Shown: positions 25,474 to 35,646, counted from the first letter of the stretch. The stretch: 64,000 nt of DNA from Desulfobacula sp. (GCF_014237455.1 NZ_JABZFL010000051.1:1-64000); one strand, 5' to 3'. The notes: generated from the letters alone by a model not told the origin. Numbers and translations: made by a program.

Positions 25474-27915
25474 GTGAAAATGTTTTTTAGACCTTTAAAG
25501 CCCGCATCTTTTTTCATCTTCCTTTCACTGATTGCCGGAATTTTAGCGGGAAATCTTTCCCCTGATAATAAAACGCTTTCTTTTTTTGTTTTTGCCGCCT
25601 TGTTGGTCTTGTCCTTTCCGGTTTTTTATTTTAATAAAAAAATGATTTTTATTTTTATTCTTGGCTTGGTTTTCAGCGTTGGATATCTTTTTATTCAAAT
25701 CAAGTTGTTTCCTGATGTGCCGTCTCATCATATTTCCAATTATCTGGATTCAAAAAAAACTGTTATTACCGGCAGAGTCGTTTCGTTCGCAAAGCACTAT
25801 GAAAAAAAACAAAAAATCATTCTTCTTTGCCAAACAATAGAGACAAAAGATCGTATAAAAGAAAAGGTTACGGGCAAGATTAATTTAAATATATACGGAT
25901 TGTCCAAAAAAAGCCCGGAGTTTGGCGATATTATCATGTTTAAATCATCGATTCGATCCGTTCGAAACTTTATGAATCCCGGAGCATTTGATTATAAAAG
26001 ATTTTTAAAACTCCAGGAAATATATGGTACAGCCTACACTGACATAAAAAAAATTAAAATCCTGACACGTACGGATCAAATAGACTTTTTCTCACAATTG
26101 GTTCGAAAAACAGAGAAAGTCAGGACAAATTATTATCATTTTATATCAAATCATACTAAAAGCTCAAAAACCGGCAAAATAATGGCTTCACTGATTACCG
26201 GAAAGAAAGAAGTCATTCCTCCTGACATGCGGGATTTGTTTTCCAAAGCCGGAATCAGTCACCTTCTGGCAATTTCAGGTCTTCACCTTTCTATCGTCAG
26301 TCTTCTTTTCTTTTATTTTTTCTATCGGGTTTTATCATTCATGCCACTGTTATTAATTGCAGCAAGATCTAAGAAAATTGCCGGCATATTAACCATTGTT
26401 CCTTTGACAATCTACGCCATTTTTTCTGGATTTTCTCCTTCTACCCAACGCGCACTCATAATGATAATTGTCCTGTTGGTTTCATTTGTTTCCGAAAAAG
26501 AAAAAGATATTCTTTCAAGTCTTTCTGTTGCAGGAATTCTCATATTAATACTGGATTCCGCGGCACTGTTTTCCATATCGTTTCAATTATCATTTATTGC
26601 TGTTGTTTTTATCATCTGTGGCCTTTCTTTGTTAACAAAAGTTCCATTTGTTTTTAAAAAAAATCTATTTTCAAAAATAGTGATGATGATGTTTGTAACC
26701 TTTTTCGCAAGCCTGGGGACACTGCCACTAACCGCCCATTATTTTAATGTTGTATCTACAATTGCACTTATTTCAAATTTGATTGCTATACCTGTTTTGG
26801 GATTTATCGTGCTGCCATCAGGGCTTGTCTCTTTGGTTTGCTTCCCATATTTCCCCTGGTTTGCAACTTTTATCATCAATTTTTGCAGCCAGCTTATTTC
26901 GTTTTTAATCACATTTTCTGAGTTTCTTGTTTCCATTCCCAATTCATGGTCAAGGATCGCCACATTGCAATGGATCGAAATAGCTGCGATTTATTCATTT
27001 TTCGCTTCAATTTTTTTTGTATTGAAAGGACAAAGGAAAATACCCGCATATTTACTCGCCTTAAGTTTTTTAGTGCTTGCCTTTAATTTTTCAAATGACA
27101 GGTTGCAAAAAACATCGAAGCCAAATTTAACCATCACTATAATCGATGTGGGGCAGGGCAACAGTGCTCTTATTCAAACACCTGAAGGCAAAAATATTTT
27201 AGTGGACGGCGGAGGGTTTTCAGAGATATCCTCATTTGATACAGGAAGATTTATTGTTGCTCCTTTTTTATGGAAAAAAAGGATACGTTCTCTGGATTAT
27301 GTTATTTTAAGCCATCCTGAATCTGATCATTTAAATGGTCTTCTTTTTATCTTACAAAATTTTGATGTTAACGCTTTGATTAAAAATTCAGATAAGAGAA
27401 ATTCAAAAAATTATATGGAATTGATCACAACCTGCAAAAAGCGTAATATAAGGATATTGAATCCTTTAAATGAGGGGAAACAAATGGATTTTGGCACAAC
27501 AAGACTTTTGTTCTACGAGTCATCTAAAGACATCCCCTTATATGATTTTAATAATAATTCTCTTGTTTTCAAAGTGATATACAAAGATTTTTCAATGCTC
27601 TTTCCAGGAGATATTTTAAATGAGCGGGAAAAAAATTTAAGCGCCAGAAATGATTCTGATCTCCAGTCGAGTATGTTGTTGTCACCTCATCATGGGAGTT
27701 CCACTTCAAGCACTAAGTTTTTCCTTGAGAAAGTCCAACCCGAAAGTGTCATCATATCCTGCGGTTGGCGTAATAGTTATGGTTTCCCTCATTATAAGGT
27801 TTTAAAAAGATACAATAAAATGGGAATACGTATCTTGCGGACCGATGAAGATGGGGCGATTTGCATATCCAGTGATGGTAAAAACCATAGCATCTTAACC
27901 TATAAAGATGGATAA
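25474..27915 (+). CDS. comEC: ComEC/Rec2 family DNA-uptake channel protein
   Basis: An 813-residue inner-membrane protein that in competent bacteria carries single-stranded DNA into the cytoplasm. The N-terminal region has hydrophobic segments and the OB-like DUF4131 domain. The competence domain follows with AGISHLLAISGLHLSI (about 262-278) and multiple membrane helices to about residue 540. From about 550 there is a metallo-beta-lactamase domain (IDVGQGNSALI, SHPESDH, SPHHGS). All three parts are present and full-length. No other competence genes are visible nearby. Confidence 0.92.
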   Translation: MKMFFRPLKPASFFIFLSLIAGILAGNLSPDNKTLSFFVFAALLVLSFPVFYFNKKMIFIFILGLVFSVGYLFIQIKLFPDVPSHHISNYLDSKKTVITGRVVSFAKHYEKKQKIILLCQTIETKDRIKEKVTGKINLNIYGLSKKSPEFGDIIMFKSSIRSVRNFMNPGAFDYKRFLKLQEIYGTAYTDIKKIKILTRTDQIDFFSQLVRKTEKVRTNYYHFISNHTKSSKTGKIMASLITGKKEVIPPDMRDLFSKAGISHLLAISGLHLSIVSLLFFYFFYRVLSFMPLLLIAARSKKIAGILTIVPLTIYAIFSGFSPSTQRALIMIIVLLVSFVSEKEKDILSSLSVAGILILILDSAALFSISFQLSFIAVVFIICGLSLLTKVPFVFKKNLFSKIVMMMFVTFFASLGTLPLTAHYFNVVSTIALISNLIAIPVLGFIVLPSGLVSLVCFPYFPWFATFIINFCSQLISFLITFSEFLVSIPNSWSRIATLQWIEIAAIYSFFASIFFVLKGQRKIPAYLLALSFLVLAFNFSNDRLQKTSKPNLTITIIDVGQGNSALIQTPEGKNILVDGGGFSEISSFDTGRFIVAPFLWKKRIRSLDYVILSHPESDHLNGLLFILQNFDVNALIKNSDKRNSKNYMELITTCKKRNIRILNPLNEGKQMDFGTTRLLFYESSKDIPLYDFNNNSLVFKVIYKDFSMLFPGDILNEREKNLSARNDSDLQSSMLLSPHHGSSTSSTKFFLEKVQPESVIISCGWRNSYGFPHYKVLKRYNKMGIRILRTDEDGAICISSDGKNHSILTYKDG

Positions 27916-27923
27916 GCTGACTG

Positions 27924-30900
27924 TCAGACAGAAATTTTCAGACTGCTGTGGTAAGAATGCCTTTTCCCTGAATCCTTGAGAAATGGGACAATCACTTTGT
28001 TTTTATTGCCACCTGAAATATCATATGTGATACTCACTATGGGCACATTGATTTTTGCTTCAATTTTTTGTGACATGGCTTCTGTAACAAGCCCGGCACA
28101 ACAGAATGCCGGGTTGGTCTGAACCAGCAGTTTTAAATCAGGATAGTCATTGATAATATGGTGAATTTTTAATATATTATCCATGGATTCACCCGTATGT
28201 TCCTGAAGGATGCCATATTCGGAAAGGATATTCTCATAAGAGTCCTTTACTTCAAATGCAGATTTACTTAAAATGGGTTCGAAATATTTATAATATTTTT
28301 TTTCCATGGCCTGCATGGCGACAAGAAGCGCCCCATTTGAAAACAAACTTAAATATTTTCCTTCTTTGAACCATTTTTTGAAATAAGAATTAGCGATAAT
28401 TTTGGCATATTTGTAGTAAGATGTTGTAATGACCTCACCACCATTGTCTTCAATAAAATGAACCAGATCCTGATTCATAATGTTATTATCTCTAACATAG
28501 AGATCCCCGAAAATTCCAACCTTAGGCCTTGATTCGGTTCTTGTTTCAATGTCTGAAAACATCTGGATAGCATTTTTTAATGCTTCTTCTTTGGGCTCTG
28601 ACTTTTCAAAAGCATTGCACAGAATTTTCAAGGCTTTTGGAAGTACCCGATCTGTTTCGCCCTTATGTATTTCATAGGGTCTGATTTTGCATCCAATATT
28701 TCTTAGCAATCCTCCAAACATATAGGCAAAATATGCATTGGTTGCAGCCTTATAGGAAAGGTCAAATAACGATAGCTGGCCTTTGTAAATTCCAGATTTT
28801 TCAAACCCGTTACCATTTTTCTCAAGAATCTTTTTTATATGATAGGGATACATCTTAATATTGCAGGCAATATCCGATGGATTTAACCATAACACACAAT
28901 TTGACGGATCAAGATTGTTTTTTTCTATAGTATGAATAAATCCTGCTGCCACTGCATTTAAAGGAATACATTGTCCCGTATTGGTCAGAATGCTTTTTTT
29001 CAGGGTTTCATGGGTTTCTTCCATTAAAAAAGCATTGAATCCTTCATTCCTTAAAACAGAAACAATCAGGCTGCCTGAGTATGAATCCCAGTTTGGATAA
29101 ATAATGGTTTTGTTTTCTATTTTTGATAAAAAATTTGGATGAAGAAGAGAAATATCGTTCTTTTTTTCTTTTAAAGTTGAATTGTTATGATTTGTAAATG
29201 CATGCACGGCTGCTTCAACCCTTGTCTCATAACCGACACTGGAGTCATGCTCATCAAGTTCCAGTACAAGATAGGGCTTATTATAACTTTCCATTATCTG
29301 TTTAAAATAGTCGATACCAAAAGAGTCTGGCCCACATTTAAACGAGCTGATATATACAGAATAAAGATGATCACTCTTTGCAACAATATATGCAGCTTTA
29401 AGAACTTGTGCAGCATATTTCCAGTGGATCTCCTTTAATAAAGGATCAATTTGGGAAAAATCCAGGTTTTCAAAATCAAGCATATCCTGGAAAAAAGTTT
29501 TTACACCAAGGTTTTCAAAAAGTTGGGGAATATTGTTGTTCATTGTTTTGGTCAAAACAGTGTAGGGCCTTCCCAAAAGAACAACATTGATATTTGAATC
29601 TTTGGATTTATATTGCTGATATAAAGCTTTTCTGTTTAACTGACAATTTTCTTTAAATTCCAATGCACTATCATATGCGGCTGATATATCAAAAAATGAA
29701 AATAAAAAGTCCGAGGATATTTTTTTCAAAGATTTATATAATTCCAATTTGGTATGAAAATTTGTATAAAGATATTTGATAATCGGTGAGAGTATCCTTT
29801 TTTTGTCAAAATCCGAAAGGCAGGATATAATCGATGGAGCAAACTGAGTATAGTAGCAATACTGCCTGCGTCTATTTTTTCCCTCTGGTTTTTCTTCAAA
29901 ATAGAATGGCAGAAAGATATAGTCTGCTTTACCCATTAAATACTGAACGTGACCATGCAAGGCCACCACAGGAGCACAGAATTCTGCAGTTGCAATACCT
30001 TTCCCTGATTTTACAGGATCTTTAAGTTTTGAACTTGTTGTTGTTTTAATTCCCAGCCTGGAAAAAAAGTGGACCCAGAAATCAGTGTCTTCAAAGAGGT
30101 GAAGTGCTTGAGGAATACCAATGACAAAGTCATGTTTAATTGTTGGTTTTTCTATTTTGGGAATTGCTTGGTTTCTTATTTTCAACAGGTTATAGGCGTT
30201 TTCTTTTGGGACCATTCTATTTGTCTGATAATCTCTACCACACAAAAAACCATATGCAATAGTTTCATCACCAATGTCTGCAATGGTTAATTTACAGTGA
30301 TTGGTGCAGAGTTCACAGGTTTCCTGGCGTACCGGAATCTGCTGTTTCCATAAGTCAAATCCTCTAAAATCGGATGTCTTGATTTGTTTTTCTCTTAATA
30401 ATAAGGCCACGCCAAGCGCACCTGTCAGATGGCAATATTTTGATACATGAACCGGTTTTTTCAATTTTTGTTCAAATGCCGCAACAAGTGCTTTGTTCTT
30501 GGCCGTTGCACCTTGAAAAAGAATACAATTCCCTATTTTGCCGATAGTGGCCACTTTTGTCAGATAGTTGTCTCTTACAGAATGTAGAACCGAGGCGAGA
30601 ATCTCGTCTTTTTTATATCCTTGCGCAAAATAATAATTAATATCCCGTTCCATGAAAACAGTACATCTGTCACTGGCTACAGGAGAGCAGACTCCTTCTG
30701 CTCGATCAGAATATTCAGAGAGAGGGCAATCTAGTTTTAAGGCCTGCTCTTCTATGAAACTTCCGGTTCCTGCCGCACATACGGTATTCATGACAGAAGA
30801 GGTGACAATGCCGTTTTTAAGCAAGGTGAACTTGGCATCCTGGCCTCCGATTTCGATAATTGTATCCACGTTCCTGTTTAAACTAACCGCTGCTGTTGCA

Positions 30901-32141
30901 TGGGCAGTAATTTCATCGGGTTCAATATCCGCGCCAATGATTTTGCCGCTGATTCTTCGCCCAGACCCTGTGGTCCCACAGCCTTTAATTTTGATTTGAA
31001 CTCCATAAGTTTTGGAAAACTGATCCCAGGCTTTGAAAATTTTTTGAACAGCTACCACAGGCTGTGATGCAGTTTTTGTATAAAATCCGGCAATGGGTAT
31101 CCCTTCCTGATTGATGAGGATGCTTTTGGTACTTGTTGAACCTACATCCAGTCCTAAATATCCTTCTTTGGTATCGATTAAGTCTGGATTTTGATAAATA
31201 TCGGCTTCAACATCCTCGCTAATATAAGAGGAAAAGCATTTAAAATCAGGGTATTGTGAAAATTTAAGTTTAAGTTCCGGATAGGAAAGAACCTTTTCTT
31301 TTTTTGATGATATAAAAAAATCTTCTATAGATATGAAGTCACTTTTCTCAATTTTTTTTTTGTTAGCCAGATCGTCCAGTAAACAGAGTGCTGCACCTGC
31401 CGCACCATAAAATATTGATTTTAAATCAATGACAAATTGATACCCTGTGATCTTTTCAAGATGGTTTTTAACAGACCTGTTTTGAGAAACGCCACCACAA
31501 AAAAGAATTTTTTTACCGACCTGTTTATATTGAAAAAGAGTGTTGGAAATATTTTTTGCAAGACCATAACAGAGGCCGTCACAGATTTGTTCAATGCTGT
31601 AACCTTCCTGCTGGGCATGGATAAGATCTGTTTTGGCAAAAACCGCACAACGGGTGGCGATATCAGGTATTTTTTTTGAATTTGCAAAAGCTTTTTTGCT
31701 CAGTTCGTGAGATCCACCCAGCAGATTTAATCTTCGGGCCTGCTGATCAAGAAAACTTCCTGTGCCGGCAGCACAAGATGTGTTATGTTTGGCTCCAATA
31801 TAATTTTGATTCCCGTCAAACCGACTTAATGAAAATTTTTCCCCGCCGATGTGTAAAATCGCATCAAATGTTTTATGATAATATTTGGCAGCGCGGATGA
31901 GTGTTAATTGTTCGTCATAAAACTGGTTTGCCTTAATGAAAGAAGGGGTAGCGTCAGTAACTGCAACATGCCCTATGGTTTTTAAATTAATATTTTTGAT
32001 TAATTTTGAAAGACATTGTTTTACTTCTCCATGATGATAACAGGTGCCTGTATGAACAATATTGCCCTCATCATTTAGCGCCACGATATGAATAGAGACA
32101 GAGCCAACATCAATACCGAGAATATGTGACGAAGATTTCAT
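27924..32141 (-). CDS. BadF/BadG/BcrA/BcrD-type CoA-dehydratase activase with DUF2229 (1405 aa)
   Basis: A very large protein of the activator family of 2-hydroxyacyl-CoA dehydratases and benzoyl-CoA reductases. Two ASKHA ATPase modules are present, starting at GIDVGSVSIHIV (about residue 9) and YLGLDVGSTSTKS (about 327). Each has the CAAGTGSF block that supplies the cysteine of the bridging [4Fe-4S] cluster. A DUF2229 region follows from about 640 (ETCELCTNHC) and then a dehydratase-subunit-like C-terminal region. Such proteins are thought to drive ATP-coupled low-potential electron transfer, but the substrate is unknown. The ribbon-helix-helix-like gene lies two bases upstream, probably in the same transcript. 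Confidence 0.85.
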   Translation of the reverse strand: MKSSSHILGIDVGSVSIHIVALNDEGNIVHTGTCYHHGEVKQCLSKLIKNINLKTIGHVAVTDATPSFIKANQFYDEQLTLIRAAKYYHKTFDAILHIGGEKFSLSRFDGNQNYIGAKHNTSCAAGTGSFLDQQARRLNLLGGSHELSKKAFANSKKIPDIATRCAVFAKTDLIHAQQEGYSIEQICDGLCYGLAKNISNTLFQYKQVGKKILFCGGVSQNRSVKNHLEKITGYQFVIDLKSIFYGAAGAALCLLDDLANKKKIEKSDFISIEDFFISSKKEKVLSYPELKLKFSQYPDFKCFSSYISEDVEADIYQNPDLIDTKEGYLGLDVGSTSTKSILINQEGIPIAGFYTKTASQPVVAVQKIFKAWDQFSKTYGVQIKIKGCGTTGSGRRISGKIIGADIEPDEITAHATAAVSLNRNVDTIIEIGGQDAKFTLLKNGIVTSSVMNTVCAAGTGSFIEEQALKLDCPLSEYSDRAEGVCSPVASDRCTVFMERDINYYFAQGYKKDEILASVLHSVRDNYLTKVATIGKIGNCILFQGATAKNKALVAAFEQKLKKPVHVSKYCHLTGALGVALLLREKQIKTSDFRGFDLWKQQIPVRQETCELCTNHCKLTIADIGDETIAYGFLCGRDYQTNRMVPKENAYNLLKIRNQAIPKIEKPTIKHDFVIGIPQALHLFEDTDFWVHFFSRLGIKTTTSSKLKDPVKSGKGIATAEFCAPVVALHGHVQYLMGKADYIFLPFYFEEKPEGKNRRRQYCYYTQFAPSIISCLSDFDKKRILSPIIKYLYTNFHTKLELYKSLKKISSDFLFSFFDISAAYDSALEFKENCQLNRKALYQQYKSKDSNINVVLLGRPYTVLTKTMNNNIPQLFENLGVKTFFQDMLDFENLDFSQIDPLLKEIHWKYAAQVLKAAYIVAKSDHLYSVYISSFKCGPDSFGIDYFKQIMESYNKPYLVLELDEHDSSVGYETRVEAAVHAFTNHNNSTLKEKKNDISLLHPNFLSKIENKTIIYPNWDSYSGSLIVSVLRNEGFNAFLMEETHETLKKSILTNTGQCIPLNAVAAGFIHTIEKNNLDPSNCVLWLNPSDIACNIKMYPYHIKKILEKNGNGFEKSGIYKGQLSLFDLSYKAATNAYFAYMFGGLLRNIGCKIRPYEIHKGETDRVLPKALKILCNAFEKSEPKEEALKNAIQMFSDIETRTESRPKVGIFGDLYVRDNNIMNQDLVHFIEDNGGEVITTSYYKYAKIIANSYFKKWFKEGKYLSLFSNGALLVAMQAMEKKYYKYFEPILSKSAFEVKDSYENILSEYGILQEHTGESMDNILKIHHIINDYPDLKLLVQTNPAFCCAGLVTEAMSQKIEAKINVPIVSITYDISGGNKNKVIVPFLKDSGKRHSYHSSLKISV

Positions 32142-32143
32142 TA

Positions 32144-32617
32144 TTATAATTTTTCCTCTACCTGGTCCCAGAATCCCAAAACCCCTTTAAACCAACCATC
32201 AATAAACATTTGTTCATGATCAACTGAATCTGAGCTTGAATATTTTACAAAATTTGTTGAGTGGTAGATCTGTTCAAAGTATTGATTCATTTTAGGATCA
32301 GAAATTAATCGATACGTACCATCAAATTGCAATACGTATAAAAGATCTTCATAATGGGCTATTTTTGCCCATCGAAGACCTTCTGCTTTGCCCAGCTTGT
32401 AATATTTTTTTTCCCAGATCAGTTTTTCATGTTTGAGCCGTTTGATAATTTCAGGCATATCGAAATCTTCTGAAAATCGTTTTTGAAACTCTTCTTTTTT
32501 ATGGATAGCATCTGCTACGGCTTCTTGGAACATTTTTGAAAGGTTGAAAGAAGTCCGCCACTCTTTTAATTTTTCATGAAGCAAATCGGGAATGCTTAAT
32601 GTAATTTTTTGAGCCAT
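32144..32617 (-). CDS. ribbon-helix-helix-like protein, 157 aa
   Basis: The first 45 residues (ITLSIPDLLHEKLKEWR, then NLSKMFQEAVADAI) have the strand-helix-helix pattern of Arc/CopG-type DNA-binding domains. The remaining 110 residues are charged, with WEKKYYKLGKAEGLRWAKIA in the middle, and are not recognised. It is directly upstream of the CoA-activase-like gene. A promoter with overlapping inverted half-sites just upstream suggests autoregulation. Confidence 0.55.
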   Translation of the reverse strand: MAQKITLSIPDLLHEKLKEWRTSFNLSKMFQEAVADAIHKKEEFQKRFSEDFDMPEIIKRLKHEKLIWEKKYYKLGKAEGLRWAKIAHYEDLLYVLQFDGTYRLISDPKMNQYFEQIYHSTNFVKYSSSDSVDHEQMFIDGWFKGVLGFWDQVEEKL

Positions 32618-32663
32618 ATGCTACTCCTGTTATGATTTATATAAATGGGTGTGCAATAATTCC

Positions 32664-32696
32664 TTTATACGTACTATTTTTTTTAATACGTGTCAA
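32664..32696 (-). promoter_or_regulatory. promoter and possible operator of the RHH-activase operon
   Basis: On the minus strand TTGACA (32696-32691) is a perfect -35. The -10 is TACGTA at 17-base spacing or, less well spaced, TATAAA (32669-32664). Half-sites ACGTATT and AATAGTACGT lie in inverted orientation across the promoter (32668-32690). This placement fits autorepression by the adjacent ribbon-helix-helix-like protein. Confidence 0.4.
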
Positions 32697-32796
32697 TCTG
32701 AAACCAACACGATATTATATATTATTACAAAATAAACAGTAATTGAGGCAGCTGGAATCTTGAATTTTCTAAACATAGGAGATATATATAAAAACC

Positions 32797-33582
32797 ATGT
32801 TAGTAAAACTCATTGAAAAAGTTGGCAGCAAAATTATAAAGCTGCTGGAATCCATCGGCAGGATAGTTATTTTTTTCTGGACCGGAGTGATGAATATTTT
32901 CATCGCTCCGGTCCAGTTTGCCAAAATTATTGACCATACATGGTTTATTGGGTCGAAATCTATTTTTGTTATTATTCTAACAGGACTTTTTACCGGGATG
33001 GTCTTAGGCCTTCAAGGATACTATTCGCTGCTTCAATTCGGTTCAGAAGCTGCTTTGGGCTCTGCCGTTTCTTTGACGTTGATTCGTGAACTCGGGCCGG
33101 TTTTCACAGCGATTATGGTCACGGCAAGGGCAGGGTCCGCCATGGCAGCAGAAATTGGTGTTATGAGAATTTCAGAGCAGATTGATGCTCTTAAAACCAT
33201 GCATATAAATCCTGTCAGATTTCTGTTTACACCAAGAATTATTGCCTCTATCATCAGTTTTCCATTGCTGACCGCACTTTTTAATGTTGTCGGCATTATA
33301 GGGGGGTTTATTTCCGGCTCCATCATGCTTGGACTTAATCGATATGTTTACATGGACACGGTTATTAAAAGTATTCAAATGCAGGATATTAGCGGAGGGT
33401 TTTACAAATCCTTTGTTTTTGCTGTTGTTGTCACCACGACATGCTGTTACAGGGGATTTTATACTCATTTATACAGTGGCTTTGGGGCCCGAGGTGTTAG
33501 TTTGTCGACGACAAATGCAGTTGTTCAATCCTGTATTTTTATTTTTATCTTTGATTATATTATTACGTTTTTTTTGGTCTAA
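32797..33582 (+). CDS. mlaE: MlaE-type lipid ABC transporter permease
   Basis: The inner-membrane permease of the Mla phospholipid transport system, which maintains outer-membrane asymmetry. It has 261 residues and about five or six membrane helices. The family signature is clear in GSAVSLTLIRELGPVFTAIMV, given here in part as LIRELGPVF, followed by ARAGSAMAAEIG and EQIDALKTM. The ATG follows AGGAGA. It is the first gene of mlaE-mlaF-mlaD-mlaA, with mlaF three bases downstream. Confidence 0.93.
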   Translation: MLVKLIEKVGSKIIKLLESIGRIVIFFWTGVMNIFIAPVQFAKIIDHTWFIGSKSIFVIILTGLFTGMVLGLQGYYSLLQFGSEAALGSAVSLTLIRELGPVFTAIMVTARAGSAMAAEIGVMRISEQIDALKTMHINPVRFLFTPRIIASIISFPLLTALFNVVGIIGGFISGSIMLGLNRYVYMDTVIKSIQMQDISGGFYKSFVFAVVVTTTCCYRGFYTHLYSGFGARGVSLSTTNAVVQSCIFIFIFDYIITFFLV

Positions 33583-33585
33583 AAT

Positions 33586-34326
33586 ATGACTGTCCCTCTC
33601 ATACAATTTATAGATATCATGAAAAGTTTTGGAACCGATCATGTTTTAAAAGGTGTTAACTTATCGATCTACAAAGGTGAAATCATTGCCATCATCGGGA
33701 AAAGCGGCACGGGTAAATCCGTACTGCTAAAACATATTATAGGTCTTGTCCAGCAGGATTCAGGGCAGATACTTATTAATGGAGTTCCGCTCCATCAACT
33801 ATCGGTAGAAGAGAAAATATCTTTTCAAAAAGAATTGAGCTATATGTTTCAGGATAACGCATTGTTTGATTTCATGACCATATATGATAACATTGCTTTG
33901 CCGTTGGTTGAAAATTCAAATTTTCCCAAAAACCAGGTAAAAGAAAAAGTTTTTACGCGTATGAAACAATTGGGTTTAACCGGTACAGAAAAAAAGTTTC
34001 CCGCACAGCTTTCCGGTGGCATGCGAAAAAGGGTTGCACTTGCCAGGGCTCTTGTGACTGATCCAAAAATTGTTCTTTTTGATGAACCTACAACCGGGCT
34101 TGATCCGGTAAGAAAAAAAGATGTGCATTCAATGATTCAGGAATACCAGGAAAAATTTGAATTTACTGCCGTAATTGTAACTCACGATATCCCTCAAATT
34201 TTTGATCTTGTCCAACGAATTGCCATGCTGGACGATGGCATTATAAAGTTTGAAGGCTCAAAAGAAGATATCTTTGATTCACACAGCAAAATTTTAGATA
34301 CCTTTGTAGGAGGGGAAGACGTCTAA
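33586..34326 (+). CDS. mlaF: MlaF-type lipid ABC transporter ATPase
   Basis: The cytoplasmic ATPase partner of MlaE, 246 residues, normal length. Walker A is GKSGTGKS (about 39-46), the signature LSGGMRKRV, Walker B IVLFDEPTTGLD and the switch histidine in VTHD. It is located between permease and MlaD genes in a tight operon. Confidence 0.94.
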   Translation: MTVPLIQFIDIMKSFGTDHVLKGVNLSIYKGEIIAIIGKSGTGKSVLLKHIIGLVQQDSGQILINGVPLHQLSVEEKISFQKELSYMFQDNALFDFMTIYDNIALPLVENSNFPKNQVKEKVFTRMKQLGLTGTEKKFPAQLSGGMRKRVALARALVTDPKIVLFDEPTTGLDPVRKKDVHSMIQEYQEKFEFTAVIVTHDIPQIFDLVQRIAMLDDGIIKFEGSKEDIFDSHSKILDTFVGGEDV

Positions 34327-34364
34327 AATAATTTAGATTGAAGATATAGTTAAAAAGGAAACAC

Positions 34365-34817
34365 ATGAATAAACGGAAAATGGAGTTTTATGTAGGACTT
34401 TTTGTCATCATTGGATTGTTATGCGCGGGATACCTGTTTGTTGTTCTTGGTGAAATAAATTTTATTAAGGACAAACGATATCCGGTCCATGCATTTTTCA
34501 CGTCTGTTTCCGGACTTAAAACAGGAGCAAGTGTTGAAATGGCTGGAGTAGAAATCGGCACTGTTTCAAACGTCAGTATTGATAAAGAACGTCTGCTTGC
34601 AAAAGTAGAATTCAGTATTGATAAAAATATTAAACTTTCCGATGATATCATTGCATCCGTTAAGACTTCTGGTATAATCGGACAAAAATACATTGATATT
34701 TTACCCGGAGGTTCCGATATTATGCTTGAACCTGGAGAAGAAATAGAGCTTACAGAGTCATCGCTTGATCTTGAATCTCTTGTCAGAAAATTCATCTTTA
34801 ATAAAGATGAAAAATAG
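34365..34817 (+). CDS. mlaD: MlaD-type MCE-domain lipid-binding protein
   Basis: A 150-residue periplasmic protein tethered by one N-terminal helix (about residues 8-28). It has a single MCE domain (VYPVHAFF-like strand, SGLKTGASVEMAGVEIGTV, GIIGQKYIDILPG). In E. coli it forms a hexameric ring on MlaE that channels phospholipids. The length is that of the short MlaD form. Third gene of the mla operon. Confidence 0.92.
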   Translation: MNKRKMEFYVGLFVIIGLLCAGYLFVVLGEINFIKDKRYPVHAFFTSVSGLKTGASVEMAGVEIGTVSNVSIDKERLLAKVEFSIDKNIKLSDDIIASVKTSGIIGQKYIDILPGGSDIMLEPGEEIELTESSLDLESLVRKFIFNKDEK

Positions 34818-34863
34818 TCATTCTATTAAAGTTACGTAGAGGGTTAAAAGGAAACAGTCAACA

Positions 34864-35625
34864 ATGGGAAAAAAATATTGTTTTTCGGTTTTGGCAGTTA
34901 TTTTGTCTGTTTTTATCTTGAATCCAAGTGTTTCTGCTCAGGACGGCCAAATTATAGTTCCTGTTCTAGAGGAACTGGACGAAGAGTTTCTTGAGAGTTA
35001 TGATGATATCATTGAACCTCAATCCATTGCTGATCCAATCTATTATTTTAATTATGCGATGTATTCTTTTAATGATTTTCTTTATTTTGCAACGATCAAA
35101 CCCATTGCCACAGGTTATAAAGCCATTACACCTGTCCCGGTGCGCAAAGGGGTGAATAATTTTTTCCATAATCTTCTTTTTCCTGTCCGGTTTGTAAACA
35201 ATTTTTTACAAGGAAAAATAATGGATGCCGGGACTGAAATTGAAATTTTTTTGATCAATTCAACTATTGGTATTCTAGGATTTGGCCAGATGGCTCAAAA
35301 TGAATTTGGCCTTCGCACATCCAATGAAGATCTGGGACAGACTCTTGGTTCCTATTCCATTGGTAATGGATTTTATCTGGTACTTCCCATATTAGGCCCA
35401 TCAACATTCAGGGATACGGTCGGACTTGTGGGCGATTATTTTTTAACCCCGGTCAATTACGTAGAACCCTGGGAGCTTTCCACTGGAATTAAAGCCTATG
35501 ATTCAATAAATGCCACATCATTCCGTCTGGGTGATTATGAAGCCTTAAAGGAAGCGGCCTTAGACCCTTATGTCGCTATAAGAGATGCTTATATACAAAC
35601 GCGCAAAGAGAAAATAAAAGAATAA
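34864..35625 (+). CDS. mlaA: MlaA (VacJ) lipoprotein-like outer-membrane protein
   Basis: A 253-residue protein of the MlaA/VacJ family that takes mislocalised phospholipids from the outer leaflet. An N-terminal signal peptide is visible (FSVLAVILSVFILNPSVSAQ), apparently without a lipobox cysteine, unlike E. coli MlaA. The family core includes DPIYYFNYAMYSFND, NNFLQGKI and GLRTSNEDLGQTLG. It is last in the operon. The periplasmic carrier MlaC and the STAS protein MlaB are not encoded between mlaD and mlaA. Confidence 0.9.
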   Translation: MGKKYCFSVLAVILSVFILNPSVSAQDGQIIVPVLEELDEEFLESYDDIIEPQSIADPIYYFNYAMYSFNDFLYFATIKPIATGYKAITPVPVRKGVNNFFHNLLFPVRFVNNFLQGKIMDAGTEIEIFLINSTIGILGFGQMAQNEFGLRTSNEDLGQTLGSYSIGNGFYLVLPILGPSTFRDTVGLVGDYFLTPVNYVEPWELSTGIKAYDSINATSFRLGDYEALKEAALDPYVAIRDAYIQTRKEKIKE

Positions 35626-35646
35626 CCTAAAGGTCACACGCAAAAT

